Below are positions 56,833-64,000 of a stretch of 64,000 nt of DNA, one piece after another. Under the pieces are notes generated by a model. It made no database searches. It saw only the letters and a list, made by a program, of their open reading frames with translations, and was not told the origin of the DNA. The position numbers and the translations under genes are program-made. The stretch lies in contig CAWKJX010000011.1 in assembly GCA_963850095.1 (NCBI GenBank), forward strand, positions 1 through 64,000, given 5' to 3'. Within the stretch, counting starts at the first letter, position 1, and the number at the start of each line of letters is the position of its first letter. This DNA is from Bog-473 sp963850095 (GTDB lineage: Bacteria > Actinomycetota > Acidimicrobiia > Acidimicrobiales > RAAP-2).

Positions 56833-57360
56833 ATGATGGACGTCATCAACTTGGGTGCGACAGACGGGCTGCCCCCGGTGAACTGGGCGAACGTCGTCGA
56901 GAAGCTCGATGCCGGTTCGTCGCCGGCTCCCGATGCACACAACGCTCGCACGACGTGGCTCTCGACGGTGAACAAGGATGGGAGCCCGCACGTGACGGCG
57001 GTCGGTGCGCTCTGGCTGGACGGGAGCTTCTGGTTCCAGACCGGTTCGGGCACGCGGAAGGGCCGCAACGTCGCACGCGACCCGCGCTGCTCCATCGCGC
57101 TGTCGATTCGCGATGCAGATGTCGTCGCCGAAGGTGAGGCAGAGCGGGAGACCGACCCGGCCACATTGACGCGCCTCGCCAAGGCCTGGGCGGACCAGGG
57201 GTGGCCCGCCGAACTTGATGAGACCGGGGCCGGCATTACCGCCCCGTTCAACGCGCCGTCGCAGGGACCACCGCCGTGGAACGTATTTCGCATCAAGCCA
57301 CATTCGGTGACCGTGGCGCTTGGCACCGAGCCGGGAGGACTGACCCGCTTCAGGTTCTAA
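56833..57360 (+). CDS. pyridoxamine 5'-phosphate oxidase family protein
   Basis: About 175 residues from ATG 56833, preceded by AGGGAG. Motifs: TTWLSTVNKDGSPHVTAVGALWLDGSFWF and a KGRNVARDPRCSIALSIRDADVV block, which together form the split-barrel flavin site (T.N.DGSPH..A..., K.RN..RDPR). The C-terminal FRIKPHSVTVAL contacts the cofactor. A second PPOX-type protein after the one at 47.6 kb, of a longer subgroup. In the tRNA-Pro island; substrate unknown. Confidence 0.88.
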   Translation: MMDVINLGATDGLPPVNWANVVEKLDAGSSPAPDAHNARTTWLSTVNKDGSPHVTAVGALWLDGSFWFQTGSGTRKGRNVARDPRCSIALSIRDADVVAEGEAERETDPATLTRLAKAWADQGWPAELDETGAGITAPFNAPSQGPPPWNVFRIKPHSVTVALGTEPGGLTRFRF

Positions 57361-57584
57361 CCTCAGCAGTATCGGCTCAGAGCCGGCGTACGTTGACACT
57401 CCCCCCTCTTTACGGCCGCGGCCGCCCTTCATGGACTGGACAGTCCTCTTCCTCACGGCTCCGACAAGCCGCCAGCGTTGAGCACCGGTGGATTCACCTC
57501 ACATAGACACCGTGTCTCTCTGTCGGCAACACTTCCCCAGATGAATCACGCAAATCATTCGACGAGCTCGATCCTCGACCCCTG
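57361..57584. other. short intergenic region
   Basis: Separates the PPOX-family gene from the SDR. No clear hairpin or promoter. Too short for a further gene. Confidence 0.35.
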
Positions 57585-58384
57585 ATGGATTCCGTCGCCG
57601 GGACGGTGGCCGTCCTGACCGGAGCGGGCAGCGGAATCGGCCGGGCCACCGCGCACTCTCTTGCTCGCCGCGGCGCGACGGCCATCGTCAGTGACGTCGA
57701 CGCGGAGCGAGCCCAGCTCGTCGCAAGCGAATCCAAGCGCTCGGAGGTCGCGCCCAAGGAATGCGGTGCGATGTGTCGCGCCCCGAGGACGTAGCTGTCC
57801 TAGCCGAAACGGCCCTACGGAACTACGGGCGAATCGACATCGTCATGAGCAATGTCGGCGTGATCGCCAAGGGTGACCCTCTGGAGATCCCAATGGACGC
57901 CTGGTCTTCGATCATTGACGTCAACCTGCTGGGAACTGTTCGAATGCTCCGCGCGTTCCTGCCTACCCTCCTCGAGCAGGGTTCGGGGCACGTGGTCACT
58001 ACCGGCTCGACGGCAGGACTGTTTCCCTATGCCTATGACAGGCTGCCGTACGTGGCGACGAAGGCTGCTGTAGTGGCTCTTTCCGAATCCCTTGCGCTCT
58101 ATACCCGACCTCGCGGGATCGGGGTGACGTGCTTCTGCCCTGCCGGCGTCATGACCAACATCGTGGAGCAGATCCGCGACTACGGGCCACCGACTCCGGT
58201 GCAGTCACCGCAAATTCCCATCATCAGCGCCGACGATGCGGGTGAGCTTGTGGTGCAGGGGATCCTTGACGACCGGCTCTTGGTGCTGACCGACCCTCTC
58301 GCGGAATCGATGATTCACCAGCATGCAACCGACCGGGAGGCCTTCCTAGCGTCTCAGATCCAGCGGCTCGGTGCGTCCCAATGA
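57585..58384 (+). CDS. short-chain dehydrogenase/reductase (one frameshift)
   Basis: About 265 residues. First frame from ATG 57585: VAGTVAVLTGAGSGIGRATA and TAIVSDVDAERAQLVA. After a frame change near 57765: RCDVSRPEDVAVLAETALR, DIVMSNVGVIAKGD (NAG-like motif as SNVG), VVTTGSTAGL with the catalytic Ser, YVATKAAVVALSES with Tyr and Lys, GVTCFCPAGVMTNI. Its stop overlaps the next start (ATGA at 58381). The unusual SNVG and tail DREAFLASQIQRLGA place it in the NAD-linked group acting on hydrophobic alcohols. Confidence 0.87.
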
Positions 58385-58746
58385 AGGCTGACAAGCGCTG
58401 GGAGCGTGGTGCCGAAGCCTTCTCCCAAGTTACCGGCATGCCGGCACCGGAGCGTGGTGACGATTACGTCGCCGATGTCGTCATCGATCAAGTCTTTGCA
58501 GAGATTTGGACCCGACCGGGCTTGACTCGCAAGGAACGTCGTTGGATCTCCATCACCTGCGCCTGCATGACCGGAGCCCCTGTCGCCATGGAGACGCATT
58601 TTGGCGCCGCGCTTCGAACTGGGGACATATCCATCGACGAACTCCACGAGTTCGTGATCCATTTCGCGGCTTATGCGGGGCATCCGCGGGCAACTGCTGC
58701 ACGAGCGGCTCTCGACGCAGCCTCGGCCCGCGTGAGCGAGCGCTAG
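58381..58746 (+). CDS. carboxymuconolactone decarboxylase-like (AhpD-fold) protein
   Basis: A 121-residue helical protein coupled to the SDR by a 4-base ATGA overlap. WERGAEAFSQVTGMPAPERG precedes the CMD core: FAEIWTRPGLTRKERRWISI, ACMTGAPVAMETHFGAALRTG, HEFVIHFAAYAGHPRATAARAAL. It has TCACM rather than the CxxC redox pair of AhpD, and the conserved His lies in the ETHFGAA segment. This fits the gamma-carboxymuconolactone decarboxylase subgroup that lacks peroxidase activity. The pair may act in degradation of an aromatic or terpenoid compound. Confidence 0.9.
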   Translation: MKADKRWERGAEAFSQVTGMPAPERGDDYVADVVIDQVFAEIWTRPGLTRKERRWISITCACMTGAPVAMETHFGAALRTGDISIDELHEFVIHFAAYAGHPRATAARAALDAASARVSER

Positions 58747-58953
58747 CCCGATCACTTTGGGGCGGGCAGGCAGTGCCGACTCGTGCCGTACGGGGACGGT
58801 TTGTGATCGGGTCGTGCACCCGCCTGCCGAGACGGCGGCAGAGTCGCCGGCCGAAGCGAAGGCGGCTTGGATCTATGGAGTCTGTGCAGAGCGCCAACCG
58901 CTCTGGAGGGTCCGGACTATGGATCGCTGAGGCCCTGACCAGGGACTTTGGAG

Positions 58954-59028
58954 TCGGGCTGCCCGGATTTGAACCGGGGACCTCTGCGTCCCGAACGCAG
59001 CGCGCTAACCAAGCTGCGCCACAGCCCG
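58954..59028 (-). tRNA. tRNA-Pro (anticodon CGG)
   Basis: A complete 75-nt cloverleaf on the minus strand: acceptor CGGGCTG/CAGCCCG with discriminator A, anticodon stem CTGCG/CGCAG with loop TTCGGGA, T-arm CCCCGG TTCAAAT CCGGG. A degenerate copy of its 3' half lies at 54611, so it is the likely integration target of the island to its left. Confidence 0.95.
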
Positions 59029-59066
59029 TCCACCCCCCGGAGGGAGCGGCCTCACCTTACCCCGGC

Positions 59067-60026
59067 CTAGCCGGGGGCTTCCCCACCGCCGTTGACCGAA
59101 GGCAGCGTTCCCAGGTCGTTTGAGTCCCCGCCATCCGCCGGCCGCAGCCCCGGCCCGGCCCCTCCGACGAAGGTGGCCACGACCTGTGCCACTCGCCGCT
59201 TGTCCATTTCGACGACGCGCAGGTTCCAGTCACCTACCCGCACCTCCTCGCCTTCGGAAGGGATGTGGCCGAAACGAGCGAACAGCAAACCACCGAGGGT
59301 GACGTACTCGCCCTCGGGGATATCCATGCCGAGCCGCTCCCGGACGTCGTCCACGTTCGTCTGTCCCTCAATGAGCCACCGCGTGTTGTCCACCCGCACG
59401 ATGACCGCTTCCTCCCCCTCATCGAACTCGTCGTGCAGGTCTCCCACGAGCGGCTCGAGCAGGTCCTTGACCGTGAGCATGCCTGCCACACCGCCGTACT
59501 CGTCCACCACGACGGCCACGGCGCGCCGGTGCTTTCGCATGTCGGCCAGCGCCTCTAGGACCCCCAGGGACTCGGGGACCAGGTAGGGCTGGCGCACCTT
59601 GCGAGAGATCTCGAGCGGGCTGGGGTCGGTGGCGTCGCGGTCGCGGTCGCGTTCGGCGCGCGCGCCCGGATCCCGGCCGGTTCGGAAGATGTCGTTGACG
59701 AAGAGGATGCCGATGAGGTCGTCGAGATCGTCGACGACCACCGGGAAGCAGCTGTGCCCTGAGGTGCGCACCGCTTGGGCTATGTCTTCGGCGTGCACCG
59801 GGATGGTCAGGTAGGTCACGTCGGTGCGCGGCGTCATGACCTCGCGTACGTCCATCTCGCGCAGGTCGGCCAGTGCCTCAATGATGATGCGTTCCTGCTC
59901 GGACGCCTCGTCCTCGAGTGACGATCCGCGCTTCTCGCGGGCGTGGCCGTCGTCGTCGTTACGTCGCCAGGGCCTGCGTGAACGCCGAGGACCTGGGTCC
60001 GAGGATGTCTCCCGGTGGCGCGGCAC
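59067..60026 (-). CDS. CorC/HlyC-type CBS-domain protein
   Basis: A 319-residue cytoplasmic protein. A charged N-terminal tail is followed by two CBS domains (about 60-200): VREVMTPRTDVTYLTIPVHA with CFPVVVDDLDDLIGILFVNDI, and QPYLVPESLGVLEALADMRK with AVAVVVDEYGGVAGMLTVKDLLEPLVGDL. A CorC_HlyC domain (about 220-300) follows, with RWLIEGQTNVDDVRERLG and YVTLGGLLFARFGHIP. The membrane CNNM/DUF21 part is absent. Proteins of this shape sense nucleotides or Mg and influence ion transport. Upstream of the receiver gene in the same direction. Confidence 0.92.
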   Translation of the reverse strand: MPRHRETSSDPGPRRSRRPWRRNDDDGHAREKRGSSLEDEASEQERIIIEALADLREMDVREVMTPRTDVTYLTIPVHAEDIAQAVRTSGHSCFPVVVDDLDDLIGILFVNDIFRTGRDPGARAERDRDRDATDPSPLEISRKVRQPYLVPESLGVLEALADMRKHRRAVAVVVDEYGGVAGMLTVKDLLEPLVGDLHDEFDEGEEAVIVRVDNTRWLIEGQTNVDDVRERLGMDIPEGEYVTLGGLLFARFGHIPSEGEEVRVGDWNLRVVEMDKRRVAQVVATFVGGAGPGLRPADGGDSNDLGTLPSVNGGGEAPG

Positions 60027-60037
60027 GGACCCGCCGG

Positions 60038-60493
60038 TCAGGTGCCGGGCTCGGTTCCCGCCTGGAGCTGGGTTTCGGCGCCGACCAGCACAGGCACGGG
60101 CGTGAAGGAGTCGTCGTGGAATGTCCCGTCGTTGAGAAGCTTGGCCACGGCGCGGCGAAGGCGGAGGGGGTCGAGGGGTTTCACCAACCAGCCCTCCGCG
60201 CCGGAACGGCGGGCCAGGAAGACGTCGGGCCGGCGGTCGAGCAGCATCAGCACGGCAATGTGGTCGATCGCGTCGTAGGACTCCTGCAGCCGTAGCTCGA
60301 GGCAGACCGCCATCCCTCCCATGTTCCCCATCTGCATGTCGACGATCACGAGGTCGGGAGACTCCTCGTTCACGAAGGAGACGACCTCGGGTCCGGTGGT
60401 GACGGCGGCCACTTCGACGTCCGGGCCGCTGATCACCGCCTCGATTTCGCGTCGGAGGGTGGGGGCGTCGCTCGCGACCAGAATGGTCTGCAT
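60038..60493 (-). CDS. stand-alone receiver (response regulator) protein
   Basis: About 151 residues from ATG 60493 (MQTILVASDAPTLRREIEAV). The receiver domain has Asp in VASD, the phospho-acceptor in DLVIVDMQMGNMGG near residue 55, and the conserved Lys in GWLVKPLDPLRLRRAVAKLL. A 30-residue tail follows and no DNA-binding domain. The usual acidic pair at the N-terminus is reduced to a single Asp. Such single-domain receivers are phospho-switches or sinks. It lies 12 bases before the CBS gene and is likely cotranscribed. Confidence 0.88.
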   Translation of the reverse strand: MQTILVASDAPTLRREIEAVISGPDVEVAAVTTGPEVVSFVNEESPDLVIVDMQMGNMGGMAVCLELRLQESYDAIDHIAVLMLLDRRPDVFLARRSGAEGWLVKPLDPLRLRRAVAKLLNDGTFHDDSFTPVPVLVGAETQLQAGTEPGT

Positions 60494-60657
60494 CGCGGGG
60501 ACACTATCGGACCGGTATCTGGGTTCGGTAGCTCGGGTAACGCTGCGCATGCCGCCGGGGAAGTCTCAGGTCGTCCCCATTTGTCCTAAACCGCTGTGAT
60601 TAGCGTTTTTGAAATGGCGTGTCGGCGTCCGGCGCCCAAAGTCCAGACCGCCGGCAC

Positions 60658-61809
60658 TCACCCGCGAGCGAAGAGATGCTCGGCCGCCCGCTGCAGACCC
60701 GCCAGTTCGTGCACGTCCTGGCCGAAGAGCGGGATCCGTCCGACAGGGGCCGGCGCCACCCGAGCGGCGAGCCCGGAGAACGCCGCCTCCTCGCGAGCCG
60801 CCACCGCGTTCAGCTCGGCCAGATTCGCTTCCAGTACGGCCAGCGCCGACGCGGCCTCACCACCACCACCACCACCACCACCACCACCACCATTCCCACC
60901 GTCCGACTCCCCATCCCCGAAGGACGGTGCGATCCGGTTGACCACCAGCGCGGCCACCGTGACGTCGCGCTCGGCCAGCTTCTCGGCGAAGAAGCCGGCC
61001 TCGGCGACGGCGTCGGGCCGGGCGGACGTGACCAGCACGTAAGCCGTGGCCGGGTCGGCCAGCAGTTCGTGCACGGCGCTGGCCCGGCTGCGGAACCCGT
61101 CTTCCATCCCCTCGAAGGCCTGGAAGAACCCCACCGCGTCCTGCACGATTTCGGCCCCCGCCACCTTCGAAATTGTCCGCAGGAGCGCCTGCGTGGCCAT
61201 GCTCACCGCTCGCAGCGACATGCGCGTCGGCACGAGCAGCGCCCGGAACAGCCGGTTCTCCAAGAACCGCGTCAAGCGCCGGGGCGCGTCGAGCAGGTCG
61301 AGCGCGTTGCGGGTCGGCGGCGTGTCCACCACCACCACGTCGAACTCGTCGGACTGGACCAGCTCGTAGAGCTTCTCCATGGCCATGTACTCCTGGGTGC
61401 CGCTCAGCGCGCCGGCCAGGTTCTGGTACAAGCGGTTAGAGAGGATGGCCTCGGCCTGGTCGGGCGTACGGGCGTAGCGCTCGACCAGGTCGTCGAACGT
61501 CCCCTTCGAGTCGAGCATCAGCGCATGGAGATGGCCCGGCCAGTCGCCCGCCACCTCGGAGGGCGTGTTCGGCAGCGACTCCACCCCGAGCGCGTCGGCC
61601 AGGCGCCGCGCCGGGTCGACCGTCACCACGCAGGCGCGCCGGCCCGCCTGGGCCGCCGCCAGGGCGAAGGTGGCCGACACCGTGGTCTTGCCCACGCCTC
61701 CGGAGCCGCAGCACACGACGACCGAGCGCTCCGCCACCAGTGTCGGAAGCGTCTCCGGCTGGGACCCCACGGCATCCGGCCGGTCTGCCGCCTCGGCCGG
61801 CCGGCTCAC
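60658..61809 (-). CDS. ArsA-family ATPase, second gene of pair
   Basis: A 383-residue P-loop ATPase from GTG at 61809. The deviant Walker A is VVCCGSGGVGKTTVSATFAL (KGGVGKT-type with signature Lys replaced by Ser-Gly), then VVTVDPARRLADALG (switch), VVVDTPPTRNALDLL. The middle has a poly-Gly tract encoded by a GGT repeat near 60860-60893. ArsA/Get3-like ATPases move anions or insert tail-anchored proteins; in actinobacteria they often come in pairs with WhiB, as here. Its GTG overlaps the first ATPase stop by 4 bases. Confidence 0.9.
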   Translation of the reverse strand: MSRPAEAADRPDAVGSQPETLPTLVAERSVVVCCGSGGVGKTTVSATFALAAAQAGRRACVVTVDPARRLADALGVESLPNTPSEVAGDWPGHLHALMLDSKGTFDDLVERYARTPDQAEAILSNRLYQNLAGALSGTQEYMAMEKLYELVQSDEFDVVVVDTPPTRNALDLLDAPRRLTRFLENRLFRALLVPTRMSLRAVSMATQALLRTISKVAGAEIVQDAVGFFQAFEGMEDGFRSRASAVHELLADPATAYVLVTSARPDAVAEAGFFAEKLAERDVTVAALVVNRIAPSFGDGESDGGNGGGGGGGGGGGEAASALAVLEANLAELNAVAAREEAAFSGLAARVAPAPVGRIPLFGQDVHELAGLQRAAEHLFARG

Positions 61810-62816
61810 AGCGCCCCCTCGGCCACCAGGCCCTCGACGGCTCCTGCCAGGGCACGGGCCAGGACGTCCGTCTCGGCCGGACCGATGGAGTCGGAGCCCA
61901 CCACCGGCAGCAGCAGGTGCGGCAGAGGCAGCTCCCGCCCCAGCCGCTCCACCTGCTCGGCCGAGACGGCGTGGCGGGCCAGCCGGAACTCCCGGGCCGC
62001 CTCGAGCGCCTCCACGTGCGCCGGCGCCAGCGCCACCCCGGCCTCGGCCGCCACCTCGGCGGCCGGCCGCTCGAGCCCCGGATCCGGCTCGGCATCGCAG
62101 GCGTTGACGATGACCGGCCCCAGCTGCACCCCCGCCTTGTCCTCCAAGGTGTAGGCCGACTCGATCGTCTCCGAGACGGGCAGCTCCTCGGGCAGGGTGA
62201 CCAGCAGCACCCGGCAGCGGGCCGGGTCCGACAGCAGATCGACCACGTCCTGAGCCTGTGTGCGCAGGGGGCCGCCCCGGGCGGCGTCCACCATGCCCGC
62301 CGCCGACGTCAAGAAGGTGATGGCATGGCCCGTCGCCGGGGCGTCCACCACGATGAGGTCGGCCGCCTGCTCCCGCTCCAGCTGCTTCACTTTGCCCAGC
62401 ACCAGGACGTCGCGTATCCCCGGGATGGCGGTGGACACGACGTCGAGAACGCCCGTACGTGCCAGACGGCGCGACACACGGCCGAGGCCGTGGTCCTCGA
62501 GATACTCCACCAGCGCATCGTCGGGCGTCACCCGCCGGGCCCGCACCGAGCCCTCCGCCGGTCCCTCGGCCGGCCGCTCCGCCCCCCCGGCCTCGGCTCC
62601 TCGGGGCCAGAGCTGCACCTCCTCGTAGTCCAGGTCCTCCCGCCGTCCGAAGGCCTGGGCGATCCCGGATTTGCCCTCCAGCTCGACGATGAGGACGGAC
62701 CGCCCCGCCCCGGCCGCCATCCGGGCCAGCGCAGCTGACACGGTGGTCTTGCCGACGCCACCCTTGCCGGCGAGGACGAGGACGTGGCTCTGTGCGCAGA
62801 AAGTCTCCACGTCCAT
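61806..62816 (-). CDS. ArsA-family ATPase, first gene of pair
   Basis: A 336-residue ATPase from ATG at 62816 (MDVETFCAQSHVLVLAGKGG). The deviant Walker A is LAGKGGVGKTTVSAALA. The Asp switch LIVELEGKSGIAQAFG and LIVVDAPATGHAITFLTSAAG follow. The pair resembles the MSMEG/Rv3679-Rv3680-like ATPase pair beside WhiB in mycobacteria, thought to export or handle small anions and to affect cell-wall lipids. The two genes are coupled by a GTGA overlap. Likely acts as a heterodimer with the next ATPase. Confidence 0.92.
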   Translation of the reverse strand: MDVETFCAQSHVLVLAGKGGVGKTTVSAALARMAAGAGRSVLIVELEGKSGIAQAFGRREDLDYEEVQLWPRGAEAGGAERPAEGPAEGSVRARRVTPDDALVEYLEDHGLGRVSRRLARTGVLDVVSTAIPGIRDVLVLGKVKQLEREQAADLIVVDAPATGHAITFLTSAAGMVDAARGGPLRTQAQDVVDLLSDPARCRVLLVTLPEELPVSETIESAYTLEDKAGVQLGPVIVNACDAEPDPGLERPAAEVAAEAGVALAPAHVEALEAAREFRLARHAVSAEQVERLGRELPLPHLLLPVVGSDSIGPAETDVLARALAGAVEGLVAEGAL

Positions 62817-62956
62817 GCGGGCCCGAGCGTAGTTGGCGGGCTCCTGCAGTCGATCGACGACCCGCCATAAAGCCTGCTCAGGACCCTTGAACGCGTGCAG
62901 TACCGGCGATAGCTTGAGTCGGTAGGGGGATCTGGGTTGCCCTATCGGGGGGTCGA

Positions 62957-63214
62957 ATGCGCCAGGGATCAGAGATATGGCAGTTGAAGGCAGCATGCCG
63001 GGGGCCGCAGGCCGCGGTGTTCTTCCCGCCTTCACACGCCGAACGCAAGGAAGAGAAGGCCTCCCGGGAGATCCGGGCCAAAGCGATCTGTGAGGAGTGC
63101 CGGGTGCGGGGCGAATGCCTCGACTACGCCATCCGGATTCGCGAGCCGCACGGCATTTGGGGCGGCCTCAACGAGGTCGAGCGCAAAATGGTGCTCGACC
63201 GCCGCGCCAGCTGA
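62957..63214 (+). CDS. WhiB-family iron-sulfur transcription factor
   Basis: An 85-residue protein with four Cys for a [4Fe-4S] cluster: ACRG near residue 14 and ICEECRVRGECLDYAI near 45-54 (CxxCx5C). FFPP lies between them, and the turn GIWGGL and a basic end (EVERKMVLDRR) follow. This matches the WhiB1/WhmE-like class. ATG at 62957. It diverges from the ArsA pair, which in many actinobacteria is the same arrangement. A terminator hairpin follows. Confidence 0.95.
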   Translation: MRQGSEIWQLKAACRGPQAAVFFPPSHAERKEEKASREIRAKAICEECRVRGECLDYAIRIREPHGIWGGLNEVERKMVLDRRAS

Positions 63215-63216
63215 CC

Positions 63217-63235
63217 CGGGGCCACCCTGGCCCCG
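63217..63235 (+). terminator. intrinsic terminator hairpin
   Basis: Perfect CGGGGCCA/TGGCCCCG stem with a CCC loop, 2 bases after the whiB stop. No T-run. Confidence 0.75.
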
Positions 63236-63296
63236 TCGGCCACCTGACCCGCGGTCGGGGCGCGCCGCGCCACCGCACCCCGAGGGCCCACGGAGA

Positions 63297-64000
63297 TCAG
63301 GAGCTGGACCCCGGCGCAATCTTGAGCAGCGCATCGGCCGCCTGCACCCCCCGCGACCCGCACACCGCCGCCGGGGCCTGGCCGTCCACGGCGCAGATGG
63401 TGGCCGTGATTTCGTTGGCCGCCGAGACCACGGCCTGGGCGAGCGGGCTGGCGGGCGACGTCAGGTCGCCGGCGATCTGGTCCTGTGACAGGCCGCCGAT
63501 GACCGACGGCGTGAAGCTCGCCCCCGAGAGCACCCAGCGGTTCGAGACGTCGACCAGTGGGAAGTCGTTCGCCCCGCCCCCGTACTCGTTGATGGCTGCC
63601 GTCTGCCGCACGTCGGGGGTTTCGAGGCTCAGATACCGCGCCCCCGTCGGGTCCAGCGAGCTGTAGCGCTCCACCGACTCGAGGATGACGTACTTGCTCG
63701 TGTAGTTGACCTTCCAGAAGGTGAAGGTGGAAAGGCCGGAGAAGGCCGTGGTCGGGCTCGACTGCATGAGCCCGACTTCGTTGAAGGTCCCGAAGCGCGA
63801 CAGCGCCAGGACGACCGGCCAGCGCTGCACCGCGGCGTAGGGCGCGAACTCGGCGCCGTAGAAGAACAGCACGGGCTCGGTCGGCCCGTGGTTGAGCGTG
63901 GCCAGCCACGGCTGCGAGCTGCCCGTCGCCGTCGGCGCGGCGACCGGGACATCGGGTGAGGACACCCCGATCTGGTCGAATGTCGGCACCGTGGCCAGCG
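63297..64000 (-). CDS. DUF929-like protein, 5' end beyond the window
   Basis: At least 234 residues, truncated by the window edge at its N-terminus. The visible part has PVLFFYGAEFAPYAAVQRWPVVLALSRFG, the segment where DUF929 proteins place a thioredoxin-like CxxC-type site (here Ala-Glu-Phe-Ala, no Cys), then TFNEVGLMQSS, FTFWKVNYTSKYVILESVE and a C-terminal LLKIAPGSSS. DUF929 proteins are exported or membrane-anchored and of unknown role. The annotated start cannot be given. It converges on whiB. Confidence 0.8.
   Translation of the reverse strand, partial: LATVPTFDQIGVSSPDVPVAAPTATGSSQPWLATLNHGPTEPVLFFYGAEFAPYAAVQRWPVVLALSRFGTFNEVGLMQSSPTTAFSGLSTFTFWKVNYTSKYVILESVERYSSLDPTGARYLSLETPDVRQTAAINEYGGGANDFPLVDVSNRWVLSGASFTPSVIGGLSQDQIAGDLTSPASPLAQAVVSAANEITATICAVDGQAPAAVCGSRGVQAADALLKIAPGSSS

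Noticed and set aside
60853..60893. CAC trinucleotide run as an independent repeat or His-tag coding sequence
   Set aside because: On the coding strand it is GGT and encodes a poly-Gly tract of the ArsA-type ATPase.

Overview
The window is high-GC chromosomal DNA from an actinobacterium. Evidence: a FhaA-FhaB-PstP-PknB signalling block beside tRNA-Leu, a TrpG/PabA amidotransferase and CrgA next to it, a WhiB protein, a wax-ester synthase, and many Thr/Pro-rich secreted tails. The surface repeat GYWLVASDGGIFAYG makes class Acidimicrobiia my best guess, but this is inference. At least twenty otherwise intact genes are split by single small frame changes, so the sequence is probably an unpolished draft or metagenomic assembly; frameshifted genes are given here over their inferred full span.

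Layout. 0.1-6.4 kb: tRNA-Leu, two FHA proteins, PP2C phosphatase, PASTA kinase, amidotransferase, CrgA. RodA and PbpA, usual between phosphatase and kinase, are missing. 6.4-12.5 kb: lipid and redox genes (thiolase, PaaI thioesterase, ComF-like transferase, SDR, pirin, aldo/keto reductase, ASCH-like protein). 12.7-20.6 kb: GGDEF-EAL protein, MFS permease, methyltransferase, HAD phosphatase, secreted protein with a strong terminator. 20.7-27.5 kb: two tandem modules left of tRNA-Ile. Each starts with a copy of the tRNA-Ile 3' half, followed by inverted GTCCC/GGGAC arrays with 10-bp phasing, then one large gene (cyclase-ATPase regulator; FtsX-like permease). 27.6-32.4 kb: wax-ester synthase, two SGNH surface proteins, thioesterase. 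32.6-35.9 kb: tRNA-Ala followed by a decayed mobile element with integrase-like, transposase-like and DUF6788-like genes.

36-44.7 kb: CoA-transferase, DapB-like reductase, NTF2-like protein and SDR (probably a small catabolic set), LCP cell-wall ligase with a tandem-repeat N-terminus, NUDIX hydrolase, diguanylate cyclase. 44.9-50.4 kb: secreted and hypothetical proteins, a flavin/F420-type oxidase, a small monooxygenase-like protein, a DUF4232-like lipoprotein. 50.5-53.6 kb: YtrA-type GntR regulator with its promoter and operator, ABC ATPase, permease, and a 30-residue membrane peptide. 53.7-54.5 kb: toxin-antitoxin pair under a 39-bp perfect palindrome. 54.6-59.0 kb: an island bounded by a degenerate tRNA-Pro 3'-half copy and the intact tRNA-Pro. 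59-64 kb: CBS-domain CorC-like protein, receiver-domain protein, two ArsA-type ATPases, WhiB, and a DUF929-like protein running off the end.

The most unusual feature is the pair of tRNA-Ile modules. They share the same tRNA fragment, spacing and phased inverted motifs but carry unrelated single-gene cargo and no visible recombinase. This is what integrase-less elements moved in trans would look like.
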